DNA from: Prorocentrum cordatum
Taxonomy: Eukaryota > Sar > Dinophyceae > Prorocentrales > Prorocentraceae
Direction: 5' to 3'
DNA length: 64,000 nucleotides
Assembly (NCBI GenBank): GCA_963575745.1
Contig: CAUYUJ010016693.1
Span: 436,001 to 500,000, forward strand
Positions 42,061-51,729 of the stretch are shown piece after piece; the first letter of the stretch is position 1; the number at the start of each line of letters is the position of its first letter. Made by a program: the position numbers and the translations under genes. The notes beneath the pieces were generated by a model that saw nothing but the letters and a program-made list of their open reading frames with translations, was not told where the DNA came from and searched no databases.

Positions 42061-42476
42061 TTGCAAGCACAGGGTTCTCGCCTGTGCCAGTACGGCTAGG
42101 AGGAGGAGGAGGAGGAGGAGGAGGAGGAGGAGGAGGAGGAGGGGGAGGAGGAGGTGGAGGAGGTGGAGGAGGACGAGGAGGACCACGTACACCTCCAACT
42201 TATGGCGGTGGTGGAAAAGAGGCCCATCACCTCTTCCTCCTCTGACTCTGCTCCTCGTCTCCTGGCCTCTCGGCGCGCCCCCCTCCCGCGGCGGCCGTTC
42301 TCGCCGACCCATGCGTCGTTGGCGGCGTTCTGCCTGCGCAGCGCCTCCTCCCAGTCGGCGGCCTCCTCCCCGTGGTCGCCCGCGGTCACCGGGCCGAGCC
42401 CGATAGCGTCCGGCACGGAGGAGGCCCAGCCTCGTCGGGTCTCGAAAGAACCCAGGGATCCTTGGGCGCCACTTCT
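42061..42476. other. Right flank of LINE-A: GGA microsatellite and GC-rich DNA
   Basis: A (GGA)n tract runs at 42101-42175, followed by the inverted-copy motif described for the left flank of LINE-A (42195-42233). The rest shows no gene. Confidence 0.5.
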
Positions 42477-42675
42477 GCGGGCAATATGTATATCCATATC
42501 CAGAGCGTCGTGGACTTTTCGGGAAGAAGTGCCGCAACGCCGAGGCGCACTGGATATGGATAAAATCAAGCCTCTTGCGTCCAGATTTTTATCCATATCC
42601 AGTGCGTCTACGGTTTCTGGGGAAGAGAGCCCAAGAATCCAAGACGCACTGGATGTGGATATAACTATTGCCCGC
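42477..42675. mobile_element. Foldback element with two nested palindromes
   Basis: The outer ends GCGGGCAATA and TATTGCCCGC are inverted. Inside are two inverted pairs: TATCCATATCCAG / CTGGATATGGATA (42490-42560) and TATCCATATCCAGTGCGTC / GACGCACTGGATGTGGATA (42592-42662). The whole segment would fold into long hairpins. It ends 12 bp before another foldback element. Confidence 0.65.
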
Positions 42676-42687
42676 AACTTCATCAAG

Positions 42688-42912
42688 AGGCCTCCTAGAT
42701 TGGGTCGGAGACGATGGGGTCGGAGGATCGCGCCGCATCGTCGATACGTCGCCGATGCATCGGCGATGCATCGGTGACATCGTCGATGCATCGGCGCATC
42801 GGCGAAGCCAGCGTGGAGAACATCGGGCTCCACATTGAGACGCATCGCCGATGCATCGACGGTACGGCGCGATCCTCCGATCCCATCTACTCGGACCTCA
42901 TCCAGGAGGCCT
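42688..42912. mobile_element. Foldback element, AGGCCTCCTAG family, copy 1
   Basis: The left end AGGCCTCCTAGATTGGGTCG is mirrored by the right end CCTCATCCAGGAGGCCT. The inner arms GGTCGGAGGATCGCGCCGC / GCGCGATCCTCCGATCCC pair next. The centre is a run of GATGCATCGGC-type words. A second copy at 48454-48683 shares both arms and centre. Confidence 0.7.
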
Positions 42913-43610
42913 CAACTGGGGGGTGAGAACGGTGCCTCGGCGGTGAACAGACCTCCCTGTAGTAAACCTCCTTTTAGTGAAAACGGCCCAGGACCGAAAC
43001 CGAGGAACCTGGACCCGCAAAAATGACGGCCGCGACGCCCGCTTGCGAACCGAAAACGGCCAATTCCTTCATCGACGTGTCAGGGTAGGAGGTCGATCCA
43101 CCTCTGACAGAGGGCGGGCTGCAGAGACGGCTCCGAAGACGACCAAAACGCCTCCCCTGGGGAAGGGGTCCTGGACTCCTGGGGCCGCGGGTCGACCAGG
43201 AATCAGATCGGCGCATAGCTGGGAACCACGACGACGGCTGGCTTCGGGCCCTGTGACCCTCACAGATCGATCCTGCTCGAGAAGCGCCGCAGAAGATGGG
43301 GTCGAGGGCTCCGCCGTGAACCTTGACGCACGGCCATGAGATCCCGACGTCTCACGACGACCCTCACAGATCGATCCTGCTCGAAAGGGTAGGCGGTCTG
43401 TCCACCTCCGATGCTTTCGCGCCGCCGCGCCTCGCTGAGGGCGCTCCGGTCGGGGGCGGCAAAGAGGGGGGTGTCCAAGAGAGGGGGGTGCAAATCATGA
43501 CCGGCGGCATGTGCGCGGCCCAGCGGGGGGGCCAGGGACGCAATGAAATAAGAAGAGGCGCCATGAGATCTGGGGAAATATCATGGCCCGAACCATGATA
43601 TCCACCCCCT
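42913..43610. repeat. Intergenic, with a duplicated CACAGATCGATCCTGCTCGA word
   Basis: The word CCTCACAGATCGATCCTGCTCGA occurs at about 43258 and 43363. The word GGTAGG(A/C)GGTC followed by TCCACCTC occurs at about 43084 and 43386. These suggest a degenerate dispersed repeat. No gene is seen. Confidence 0.4.
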
Positions 43611-45159
43611 CCTAATCATCACCCCTCTTTTTTCCGCTCCCGAAGATTACCAATCCAGGGTTAATGAGCTCAAGATCGGATTGTGAACCTTCTCTGGCCA
43701 ATACCGGAGAAACCCTGGCAGGAGCCCAGAACTCAGCCCGACTAGGCTGGACCAACTGGGACCAAATCATGGCCCAAATCATCACCCCCCTCTTTTCCGC
43801 CCACGATCCGGCGATGCCCGCCGGGATCGCCCCGGGATCGGCCGCCAGAGGCCCGCGAAGGGTGGCCCGAACACCGGCACCACCACGTTGCACAGCACTT
43901 GTCACGGAAGGCGCTTTTTTGCTTCAGCGCAGTACTGAAGGGGCCCCAGGACTCACACACACATGAATACACACAAATCAAAAGATGCCCCATAGTTTCT
44001 CATATGTTCTGGGCTTCTGTCTTCCCCCCATTTCACATATGTTCCCACATTTCTGGGGAATCGACGATGAATTGTGTTTGTGTGCTTCTTCCCCCTCCTG
44101 AAAATATCACGGAAGGTTGTTTGGTTGCTTTAGCGAAAAAATTGGGAGAAGCAGATGGGGCAAAAGGAAACGGGACGACCGCAACAACTCTCGAGTAGCC
44201 TGCGCACTCCATGGCGATATATGCGGCCGATGGGCCATGATGAGTGCCCGCCTCCCTGGGCCCCGACTGGCCAGACCCTGAAGATCGTCGTACCCTCCTA
44301 TGGGCCGCTCAGGGCAACTGTAGCCCGGCAGCTTCCGTCCTCACTGGTTGGCATCCATGCGAAGACCCCGCGGCCCCCCAGCAGCCCCCAGCGCTGCTCC
44401 AAGCAAGCCCCCTCCTCCCGTCCGATCGGGGCCCTGGGAGCGGGGCGGGGCGGGGGCGGAGAGGGAAGCTCGGCGGCGGGCCCGGGGGGGCAGTCAGAGG
44501 GGGGCGCCTTCTCAGAAGGCTCGAGGGCCTCGGTCCTTCTCTAGGAAGTTCGATAAGCCTCCCGAAAACCCCCCCAAAAACAACTCGTCACAGGGGCATG
44601 GGGCTTCTGAGAAGCCCCGCTGGTTTGGGAGAAGGCCTGCCCCCCTCTCACTTCGCCCGCGGGCGCGCCGCCGAAGGCGACCATCCCTCACCGTGCCATC
44701 GGCGCGCTCTGGTCGCGGGCGGGAGGTGGGTCGGCATCACCCAACCCTCTCCTGGGCAGCCTCCAAAGCCCACCAGGGCTCCTCTCTTGCACCTGTGTAG
44801 CGGTGTGGCTCAACACTTCTCCCCCCCCCCTCTTCGTCTCTCTTCCCTTCTTTTCTCTTTCCTTTCCTTCTCTTCTGTCCTCTTCGCCCTGGGTGGTGGG
44901 ACGTTGGGGCCAACGCTTCGGGCAAAAGGCGGGCGGCGGCCATCAACCAAACTGGGGGCCCCCCAAATGGGGCGTCTGGCAGAAGTGCACGTGCCCAGGC
45001 ACGTGTCTGGTCCTTGGGGGGGGCCATCGCGCAGGTTGCCCTCCTCCATAGCAGATGCCCCCTCTCGATGGCGGGGGACATGACTGAAGGGGCCCTGGGA
45101 CACACAGATAAATATACACAAATACAAGGATTCCCCATATCTTGCCATATCTTCCCATA
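43611..45159. other. Intergenic with dispersed repeat copies
   Basis: The word ATCATCACCCC-CTCTTTT-CCGC is duplicated at about 43615 and 43778. A copy of the ACACACAAAT dispersed repeat lies at 43932-44085, and the left half of another at 45080-45159. The section 44200-44810 is GC-rich and shows no supportable gene. Confidence 0.4.
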
Positions 45160-47411
45160 TTACCTAACAGCGAAGACTGATAGGTTTCTAGTAGGGTCAA
45201 ACGAGAGCATCATGACTCCCCAGGGGGGTCTGGGCGGGATCCGGGCGGGTGCCGCGGAAAACAGGTGACTCCATTTTTAGCCAACAGTAACGCACTTCGA
45301 AGTCTTCGAGTTCCCAGAACTCCATTCCTGGGCCTGATTTTGAATACCCGGAGCCAGCTGTAGGCCACTTCGTGTTCTTCGAGTTCCCAGAACTCCATTC
45401 CTGGGCATGATTTTGAATGCCCGGAGCCAACTGTAGGCCACTTCGTGGTCTTCGATTTCCCAGAGCTCCATTCCTGGGCATGATTTTGAATGCCCAGAGC
45501 CAACTGTAGGCCACTTCGTGATCTTCGAGTTCCCAGAACTCTATTCCCGGGCCACATGTTTACTGCTGAGGCAGGCTGATGCTGAGGCTGAAACAGGCTG
45601 AGGCTCAGGCAGGCTGAGGCTGAGGCCGAGGCTGAAGGCAGACTGAGGCTGAAGCAGGCTGAGGCTGAGGCTGAGGCAGGCTGAGGCTGAGGCTGAGGCA
45701 GGCTGATGCTGAGGCAGGCTGAGGCTGAGGCTGAGGCTGAGGCTGAGGCGAGGCTGAAGGCAGACTGAGGCTGAGGCTGAAGCAGGCTGAGGCTGAGGCT
45801 GAGGCAGGCTGAGGCTGAGGCTGAGGCAGGCTGATGCTGAGGCAGGCTGAGGCTGAGGCCTGAGGCTGAGGCTGAGGCAGAGGCTGAGGCTGAGGCTGAA
45901 GCAGGCTGAGGCTGAGGCTGAGGCAGGCTGAGGCTGAGGCTGAGGCAGGCTGATGGCAGGCTGAGGCTGAGGCTGAGGCTGCAGGCTGAGGCTGAGGCAG
46001 GCTGAGGCCGAGGCTGAGGCCTGAGGCTGCTGAGGCTGAGGCTGAGGCTGAGGCTGAGGCTGAGGCTGAGGCTGAGGCTGAGGCTGAGGCTGACTGAGGC
46101 TGAGGCTGAGGCTGATGCTGAGGCTGAGGCTGAGGCTGATGCAGGCTGAGGCAGGCTGAGGCTGAGGCAGGCTGAGGCTGAGGCTGAAGCAGGCTGAGGC
46201 TGAGGCTGAGGCAGGCTGAGGCTGAGGCTGAGGCAGGCTGATGCTGAGGCAGGCTGAGGCTGAGGCTGAGGCTGATGCAGGCTGAGGCAGGCTGAGGCTG
46301 AGGCTGAGGCTGAGGCTGATGCAGGCTGAGGCTGAGGCTGAGGCTGAGGCTGAGGCTGATGAGGCTGAGGCTGAGGCTGAGGCTGAGGCTGAGGCCGAGG
46401 CTGAAGGAAGACTGAGGCTGAGGCTGAAGCAGGCTGAGGCTGAGGCTGAGGCTGAGGCTGAGGCTGAGGCTGAGGCTGAGGCTGAGGCTGAGGCAGGCTG
46501 AGGCTGAGGCTGAGGCTGAGGCAGGCTGAGGCTGAGGCCGAGGCTGAGGCTGAGGCTGAGGCTGAAGCAGCTGAGGCTGAGGCAGGCTGAGGCTGAGGCT
46601 GAGGCAGGCTGATGCTGAGGCAGGCTGAGGCTGAGGCTGAGGCTGATGCAGGCTGAGGCTGAGGCAGGCTGAGGCTGAGGCCGAGGCTGAAGGCAGACTG
46701 AGGCTGAGGCTGAAGCAGGCTGAGGCTGAGGCTGAGGCAGGCTGAGGCTGAGGCTGAGGCAGGCTGATGCTGAGGCAGGCTGAGGCTGAGGCTGAGGCTG
46801 ATGCAGGCTGAGGCTGAGGCAGGCTGAGGCTGAGGCCGAGGCTGAAGGCAGACTGAGGCTGAGGCTGAAGCAGCTGAGGCTGAGGCTGAGGCAGGCTGAG
46901 GCTGAGGCTGAGGCAGGCTGATGCTGAGGCAGGCTGAGGCTGAGGCTGAGGCTGAGGCTGAGCAGGCTGAGGCTGAGGCAGGCTGAGGCTGAGGCTGAGG
47001 CCGACGGCAGACTGAGGCTGAGGCTGAAGCAGGCTGAGGCTGAGGCAGAGGCAGGCTGAGGCTGAGGCTGAGGCAGGCTGATGCTGAGGCAGGCTGAGGC
47101 TGAGGCTGAGGCTGATGCAGGGTGAAGCTGAGGCAGGCTGAGGCTGAGGCCGAGGCTGAAGGCAGACTGATGCTGAGGCTGAAGCAGGCTGAGGCTGAGG
47201 CTGCTTTAGGCTGAGGCTGAGGCAGGCTGAGGCTGAAGCTGAGGCAGGCTGAGGCTGTGACTGCGACTGCCGTTGCCACTGCGACTGTCATCGCGAATGC
47301 GACTACGACTGCGAGAACATCCGAATTCTACAACTGGATTCTCATCTGAATCTTAAGGGGAATGCTTCCAGATATGCTCCTACACATCGCTGTTAGGTTG
47401 CTTTGCCGGGA
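45160..47411 (-). mobile_element. Inverted-end element with microsatellite core, copy 4 (complete, reverse)
   Basis: On the minus strand it starts TCCCGGCAAAGCAACCTAAC (right edge, 47411) and ends CGCTGTTAGGTAA (left edge, 45160), like copy 1. The core here is a 1.7-kb CAGCCT/AGGCTG hexanucleotide tract instead of CCT, followed by about 3.5 units of the 73-bp array (45290-45560). It is inserted into a copy of the ACACACAAAT dispersed repeat, whose halves lie on either side. Confidence 0.75.
45565..47255. repeat. Long AGGCTG hexanucleotide microsatellite
   Basis: GAGGCT/GCAGGCTGAG units run for about 1.7 kb. The minus-strand frame reads Ser-Ala-Ser-Leu repeats for almost 700 codons, which is a product of the stop-free repeat and not a gene. 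Confidence 0.95.
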
Positions 47412-47819
47412 GATGTTTTAGGAGATTCGAAGATTAATTGTGTCTGCGAGTTTGTTACCTCCTCAGAGAACGCGGATCGCGACCCTCCGCCCTTCGACCT
47501 CGGACGCCCAGAAGGGGTGCGGGGGGAAGGAAAGGGCACGAGGAGACGTCGCCAGGACGAGGATACATTCGGGCGAGGATACATAGGAGAACAACAAGTG
47601 GCAAGAATATAAAAACTCGGAGGTCCGCGCGGATTTCTCGGATCGGCGCTGGACCCCCCTCCTGAATGACTTGCGCATGCCCGCGCCCTCGCGGCCTGAG
47701 GTTTGCGGCCGCGACCCCACGCGTACGGGGCGGCTGTGCGCGAGCGCGCCCCGCGCGGAACGCGCTCGCGGGACCTCGTCTCTGCAGGGTCGGTCCCTGG
47801 TATCTACACCGCTGCCCAC
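47412..47819. repeat. Right half of the split dispersed repeat and half of a CGGAGGTCC foldback
   Basis: TTCGAAGATTAATTGTGTCTG (47425-47445) continues the dispersed repeat interrupted by element copy 4. At 47612-47665, AAAAACTCGGAGGTCCGCGC and TTTCTCGGATCGGCGCTGGA match the left arm of the foldback family at 26441; no right arm follows. No gene is seen. Confidence 0.5.
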
Positions 47820-48050
47820 AGCTCGGAAGACTGGAGGAGGAGGAGGAGGAGGAGGAGGAGGAGGAGGAGGCTGGAGGAGGAGGAGGCAGGAGGAGGAGAC
47901 TTGAGGAGGAGGAGGAGGTTGGAGGAGGAGGCAGGAGGAGGATGAGGCTGGAGGTTGGAGGAGGTCGGGGGGTCGGCTTCCGGGGGCGACGCACGGGGGC
48001 AGCGCACACGGTGCAAACACACGGCGGGGGGGGGGGGGGGGGCAGCTCCT
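47820..48050. repeat. (GGA)n tract and poly-G run
   Basis: GGA triplets with GCAGGAGG variants occupy 47833-47960. A run of about 17 G lies at 48026-48042. Confidence 0.9.
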
Positions 48051-48400
48051 CCCGGGAGACATGTGGTTCTTCAATAGACTCCATGATTTCAGAAGGCGCT
48101 GACAGTATGTTGGGCTTCCAGCCGCCGCCCAGGAACAATTACAGGAAAAAGACAACCATCCGATGATAAAACATAGGAAGGCGCCTAAGAAAGAGTGGGA
48201 CCCAGGCGACCACCTATACTACGTTGAACGAACGGTGGGTATGGCATGCATGTGAAAAGAATTATCCCCGTGAGATGAAGTAAGCAAGCATAAGTGGAGG
48301 ATGAGGAGAAGGGCCGATGAGCGAGGATCACCATGTAAATCAAGCAAGCGCTCACATTGATTATGATATCAGAGAAAAATCCGAATCATAATTTGTTTGG
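48051..48400. other. Intergenic, nothing recognised
   Basis: No gene or repeat is recognised. The sequence is AT-richer than its surroundings. Confidence 0.3.
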
Positions 48401-48453
48401 GGCTATAGGGCTATAGGGCTATAGGGCTATAAGGCTACTATAGGGCTATATAA
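48401..48453. repeat. 10-bp tandem repeat (GGGCTATAGG)
   Basis: GGGCTATAGGGCTATAGGG repeats about five times up to the edge of the foldback element. A trace continues on its other side (GGGCTATACGG at 48697). Confidence 0.85.
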
Positions 48454-48683
48454 AGGCCTCCTAGCTGGGGTCAGAGTAGATCTGGTCGGAGGATCGCGCC
48501 GCATCGCCGATACATCGGCGATGCATCGGCGATGCATCGGCGATGCACCTGCGATGCATCGTCGACGTCGGCGATGCATCGGCGACGTCGACATCGAGCC
48601 CCACATCGAGCCGCATCGCCGATGCATCGGCGATGCGGCGCGATCCTCCGACCCCATCTACTCTGACCCCATCTAGGAGGCCT
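48454..48683. mobile_element. Foldback element, AGGCCTCCTAG family, copy 2
   Basis: The left arm AGGCCTCCTAGCTGGGGTCA and the right arm TGACCCCATCTAGGAGGCCT are near-perfect inverted copies. The inner arms (GGTCGGAGGATCGCGCCGC / GCGCGATCCTCCGACC) continue the pairing, and the centre consists of GATGCATCGGCGATG words. CTATAGGG repeat sequence lies on both sides, so the element seems to have inserted into that repeat. Confidence 0.75.
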
Positions 48684-48734
48684 AGACTACAGGGCTATAC
48701 GGCGATAAGGATATCGGGCTCTAAACTATATAGG

Positions 48735-48975
48735 GCTAGAGGGCACCCGGCACCCGGGCACCTGGCACCCGGGCACCCACCTGGGCACCGGGCACCCGTC
48801 ACCCGGGCACCCGGGCACCCGGGCACCTGGGCACCTGGGCCTGGCCACCGAATCGGCGGCGAACCTGGGCACCCGGGCACCCGGGCACCCGGGCCCGGTC
48901 ACCGAATCGGCGGCGAACCCGGGCACCCGGGCACCCGGGCACCCGGGCACCCGGGCCCGGCCACCGAATCGGCGG
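48735..48975. repeat. CCCGGGCACC tandem repeat with an embedded longer unit
   Basis: A 9-10 bp repeat of CACCCGGG/CACCTGGG is broken at about 48846, 48900 and 48961 by the word CACCGAATCGGCGGCGAA, giving a higher-order unit of 55-60 bp. No gene is seen. Confidence 0.8.
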
Positions 48976-49135
48976 CGAAGCTCACCTCAGCTTTTAATCC
49001 GCTAGGACCCCTACAGAAGCAAGCTCTGATTGGGGAACGAAGCCAAGGATCTGGCACGTCGGCGCAATTGAATCCAATACCGGATGGAAACGGGACGCGC
49101 AACTCACCCACGCGCATTGATCACACGGTGAACAT

Positions 49136-49257
49136 AAACTGGAAGTCCGCGCGGGTTTCTGGGATCTGCGCTGGACACCCCGTCTTGGCGCGGGGAGCGC
49201 GCCAGGGGCGGCGCCGGAGGCGCCGCCAAAGGTGTCCAGCGCAGATCCACAAAAAGC
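49136..49257. mobile_element. Foldback element, CGGAGGTCC family, second copy
   Basis: The left arm GGGATCTGCGCTGGACACC is mirrored by the right arm GGTGTCCAGCGCAGATCC. The inner arms GGGGCGGCGCC and GGAGGCGCCGCC also pair. The left edge (GGAAGTCCGCGCGGGTTTCT) is related to the copies at 26441 and 47612. Confidence 0.65.
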
Positions 49258-49399
49258 AACAACGAAGCAAAGGTGGCAGTACCACTATTATCCGAGTTTG
49301 TGCAACGTCAAAGAGCGACCCGAACAATTAGCCTGGCGAAGGACCCAACCATATGCAGTAGTGAATGCCGCAAATATGAATATCGTTTTCGATGGCGCT
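49258..49399. other. Spacer between foldback element and satellite
   Basis: No gene is seen; this leads into the first unit of the 77-bp satellite. Confidence 0.3.
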
Positions 49400-50200
49400 A
49401 CCTCTGGGTCGGGGAACCGCATGCGAACACCCCCACTGGGGCCTTCGGTGGAGCTCCCTATGGGGCCACGAAGCGCTGCCCTCGGTCGGGAAACCGCATG
49501 CGGGCACCCCCACTGGGGCCTTCGGTGGAGCTCCCTATGGGGCTACGAAACGCTGCCCTGGGTGGGGGAACCGCATGCGGGCACCCCCACTGGGGCCTTC
49601 GATGGAGCTCCCTATGGGGCCACGAAACGCTGCCCTGGGTGGGGGAACCGCATGCGGACACCCCCACTGGGGCCCACGGTGGAGCTCCCAATGGGGCCAC
49701 GAAGCGCTGCCCTGGGTGGGGGAAGCGCATGCGAACACCCCCACTGGGGCCTACGGTGGAGCTCCCTATGGGGCCACGAAGCGCTGCCCTGGGTGGGGGA
49801 ACCGCATGCGGACACCCCCACTGGAGCCTACGGTGGAGCTCCCTATGGGGCCACGAAGCGCTGCCCTGGGTGGGGGAACCGCATGCGGACACCCCCACTG
49901 GGGCCCACGGTGGAGCTCCCTATGGGGCCACGAAACGCTGCCCTGGGTGGGAGAACCGCATGCGGACACCCCCACTTGGGCCTACGGTGGAGCTCTATGA
50001 GGCCACGAAACGCTGCCCTGGGTGGGGGAACCGCATGCGGGCACCCCCACTGGGGCTCTCGGTGGGGCTCCCTATGGGGCCACGAAGCGCTGCCCTGGGT
50101 GGGGGAACCGCATGCGGACACCCCCACTGGGGCCTACAGTGGAGCTCCCAATGGGGCCACGAAGCGCTGCCCTGGGTGGGGGAGCCGCATGCGGACACCC
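49400..50200 (+). repeat. 77-bp satellite array, about ten units
   Basis: Each unit contains GCATGCGGACACCCCCACTG, then GGTGGAGCTCCCTATGGGGC, CACGAA-CGCTGCCCTGG and GTGGGGGAACC, with a period of 77 bp. Since 77 is not a multiple of three, all frames cycle through the same peptides, and long frames on both strands are artefacts. The array ends at a GGAA microsatellite (50210-50235). Confidence 0.95.
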
Positions 50201-50300
50201 CAAAGAGGGGAGGGAAGGAAGGAAGGAAGGAAGGAGGAACGCGGGGACTGTCTCTTCAAAACGAGGACCCACCACCACAGGATGGTTGGGAAAAATCAGC
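50201..50300 (+). repeat. Purine tract and conserved tail after the 77-bp satellite
   Basis: (GGAA)n is followed by ACGCGGGGACTGTCTCTTCA, then AAACGAGGACCCACCACCAC and AGGATGGTTGGGAA. The same tail ends the 100-bp satellite at 59594-59650 and occurs, more diverged, at 24115-24175. This suggests that satellite, purine tract and tail form one unit. Confidence 0.65.
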
Positions 50301-50991
50301 GTTAGAACCGGCGGGCGGGACTGCCGGGCTGAGTCACTGCGACCGCTCGCCACTGCAGCGCCCGCGCTGCTGCGGCGAGGCCACTACGGGAAAGAGATAC
50401 AGACAGAGTCCTGCTACAAGGAAGATCATCGTCTTCCTCCACCAGCTCCTCCTCCAACTTTCTCCTCCTCTCTCCTCCTTTTCCACTCTGACTCATCCAC
50501 CTCCCCCTCCTCCTCCTCCTCCTCCTCCTCCTCCTCCTCCCCATTCTTGCAGGGGGTGGTCGTCGGACCGAGGTTTGAGCGGTGCGCTGTGCTCCGCGAT
50601 GGCTGAAACCTCGATCGGACAAGTGACGACAAACGGGGAGGATGGCGAGAGGAGGGAGATCCTCCTGGAGATGGGGCGGGAGGAGAAGGGAGGAGGGAGT
50701 TAGAGGACCTAGACCTTCCTACTGCTCCCTCCTACTCGTCCTCCCCCCTCCACTTAAAAACGCCGCCGCGGCGAGGCCACGACGAGAAAGAGGTAGACTC
50801 AGATTCTTGCCAAAAGGAGGAGGAGGAGGAGGAGGAGGAGGAGGAGGAGGAGGAGGAGGAGGATCACTGACCAAACTGCCAGGTCAGCGAGCGGGCCGCC
50901 ATTGAACAGCCCCGCCAGGGCGCCGGGCGCAATGAGGAAGGAGGAAGGAGGAAGGAGGAGGAGGAGGAGGAGGAGGAGGAGGAGGAGGAGA
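50301..50991. repeat. GGA/CCT microsatellites and GC-rich spacer
   Basis: CCT tracts occupy 50500-50545. GGA tracts occupy 50815-50862 and 50940-50990. The last ends directly against the spliced-leader copy. No gene is seen. Confidence 0.6.
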
Positions 50992-51031
50992 TCCGTAGCC
51001 ATTTTGGCTCAAGTCCGGAGCCATTGTCAAG
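50992..51031 (+). other. Genomic dinoflagellate spliced leader plus a relic second leader
   Basis: Positions 50992-51013 match all 22 bases of the dinoflagellate SL: T, then CCGTAGCC, then ATTTTGGCTCAAG. Positions 51014-51031 read TCCGGAGCCATTGTCAAG, a second SL with one substitution and a 4-base deletion. The bases after the first CAAG are not a GT splice donor, so this is not an SL RNA gene. Such head-to-tail leaders mark an mRNA that was trans-spliced, reverse-transcribed and reinserted, at least twice. Confidence 0.85.
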
Positions 51032-51042
51032 TTGGTTGGACA

Positions 51043-51288
51043 ATGAACCCAGATTCGTCCAGGGTAGGAAGGCTCACGCCTCGCCCTGGCCTGCATTTGA
51101 TTTGATTTTCTCGTGCGCACCCACGCCAGCTGGCCCAAGCAGGCGGACGCTTGCTCTCGCACCACCAGAAGAGCCATTTCATGCCTGCCACATGGCGCTG
51201 CGGGAAATGCAGCAGAGAGGTGCCTATGAGGCACTGGCAGTGCTTGTGTGCATCAAGAGAGGCCAACCTGGGAACACATGAAAAATAG
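51043..51288 (+). pseudogene. Decayed retrocopy of an SL-capped mRNA with Cys-rich C-terminus
   Basis: An ATG 11 nt after the relic leader opens a frame (MNPDSSRVGRLTPRPGLHLI) that meets a TGA at 51103-51105. The same frame continues as FSRAHPRQLAQAGGRLLSHH, HFMPATWRCGKCSREVP and MRHWQCLCASREANLGTH to a TAG at 51286. The CxxC...CxC pattern with flanking Trp suggests a small zinc-binding segment, similar in style to the Cys-rich tail of LINE-A. With one internal stop it is probably not expressed as a single protein. The source gene is unknown. Confidence 0.5.
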
Positions 51289-51729
51289 CAGAGACTCCCA
51301 TTTATGCAGTTCAATGAAGGTGGCCGAATATGTTTGCAATCTACCGGAGTTCCCCACCAGTGCCAATAAGGTCCATTGAACCATGATGCTCTTCTGTTGT
51401 TCTGCACCCAAGAGGCAATCTTTTCATGAAGATGTATGTATTTGTATTGAAGAAATGTTCCACGAAACCATGCACAAATAAATTGGTGTCATATGTCCAA
51501 AAGGATCCTATGCAACAATATATGCATGTAAAATGTCGTGCCGATATAATCCGCAATGATGGCGGCTGCTATGGCTGCCGCCTTCGCATGGGCCTTGGCT
51601 TTTGCCTTCGCCTTCTTCTCTGCCCGGGCTTTCGTTTTTGCTGCAGGCGTCTGTGGCAGGAAAGTAGCGGCGCGTGGGTTGAGGGACAAACGTTTATAGT
51701 CCCCAACCATCGAACTGAATACCTTATCT
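51289..51729. other. 3' flank of the retrocopy, no clear gene
   Basis: No poly-A tail is seen after the retrocopy. On the minus strand, 51500-51650 encodes an Ala/Lys-rich stretch (KAKAKAHAKAAAIAAA) that may be the tail of the hypothetical minus-strand gene upstream or a simple GCC/AAG repeat. Confidence 0.3.

Noticed and set aside
45210-47291. A 693-codon minus-strand frame of Ser-Ala-Ser-Leu repeats
   Set aside because: It is the translation of a stop-free hexanucleotide tract running into the 73-bp array.
50992-51013. A spliced-leader RNA gene
   Set aside because: The SL is followed by TCCGGAG instead of a GT donor and has no visible Sm-site region. A retroposed leader explains it better.
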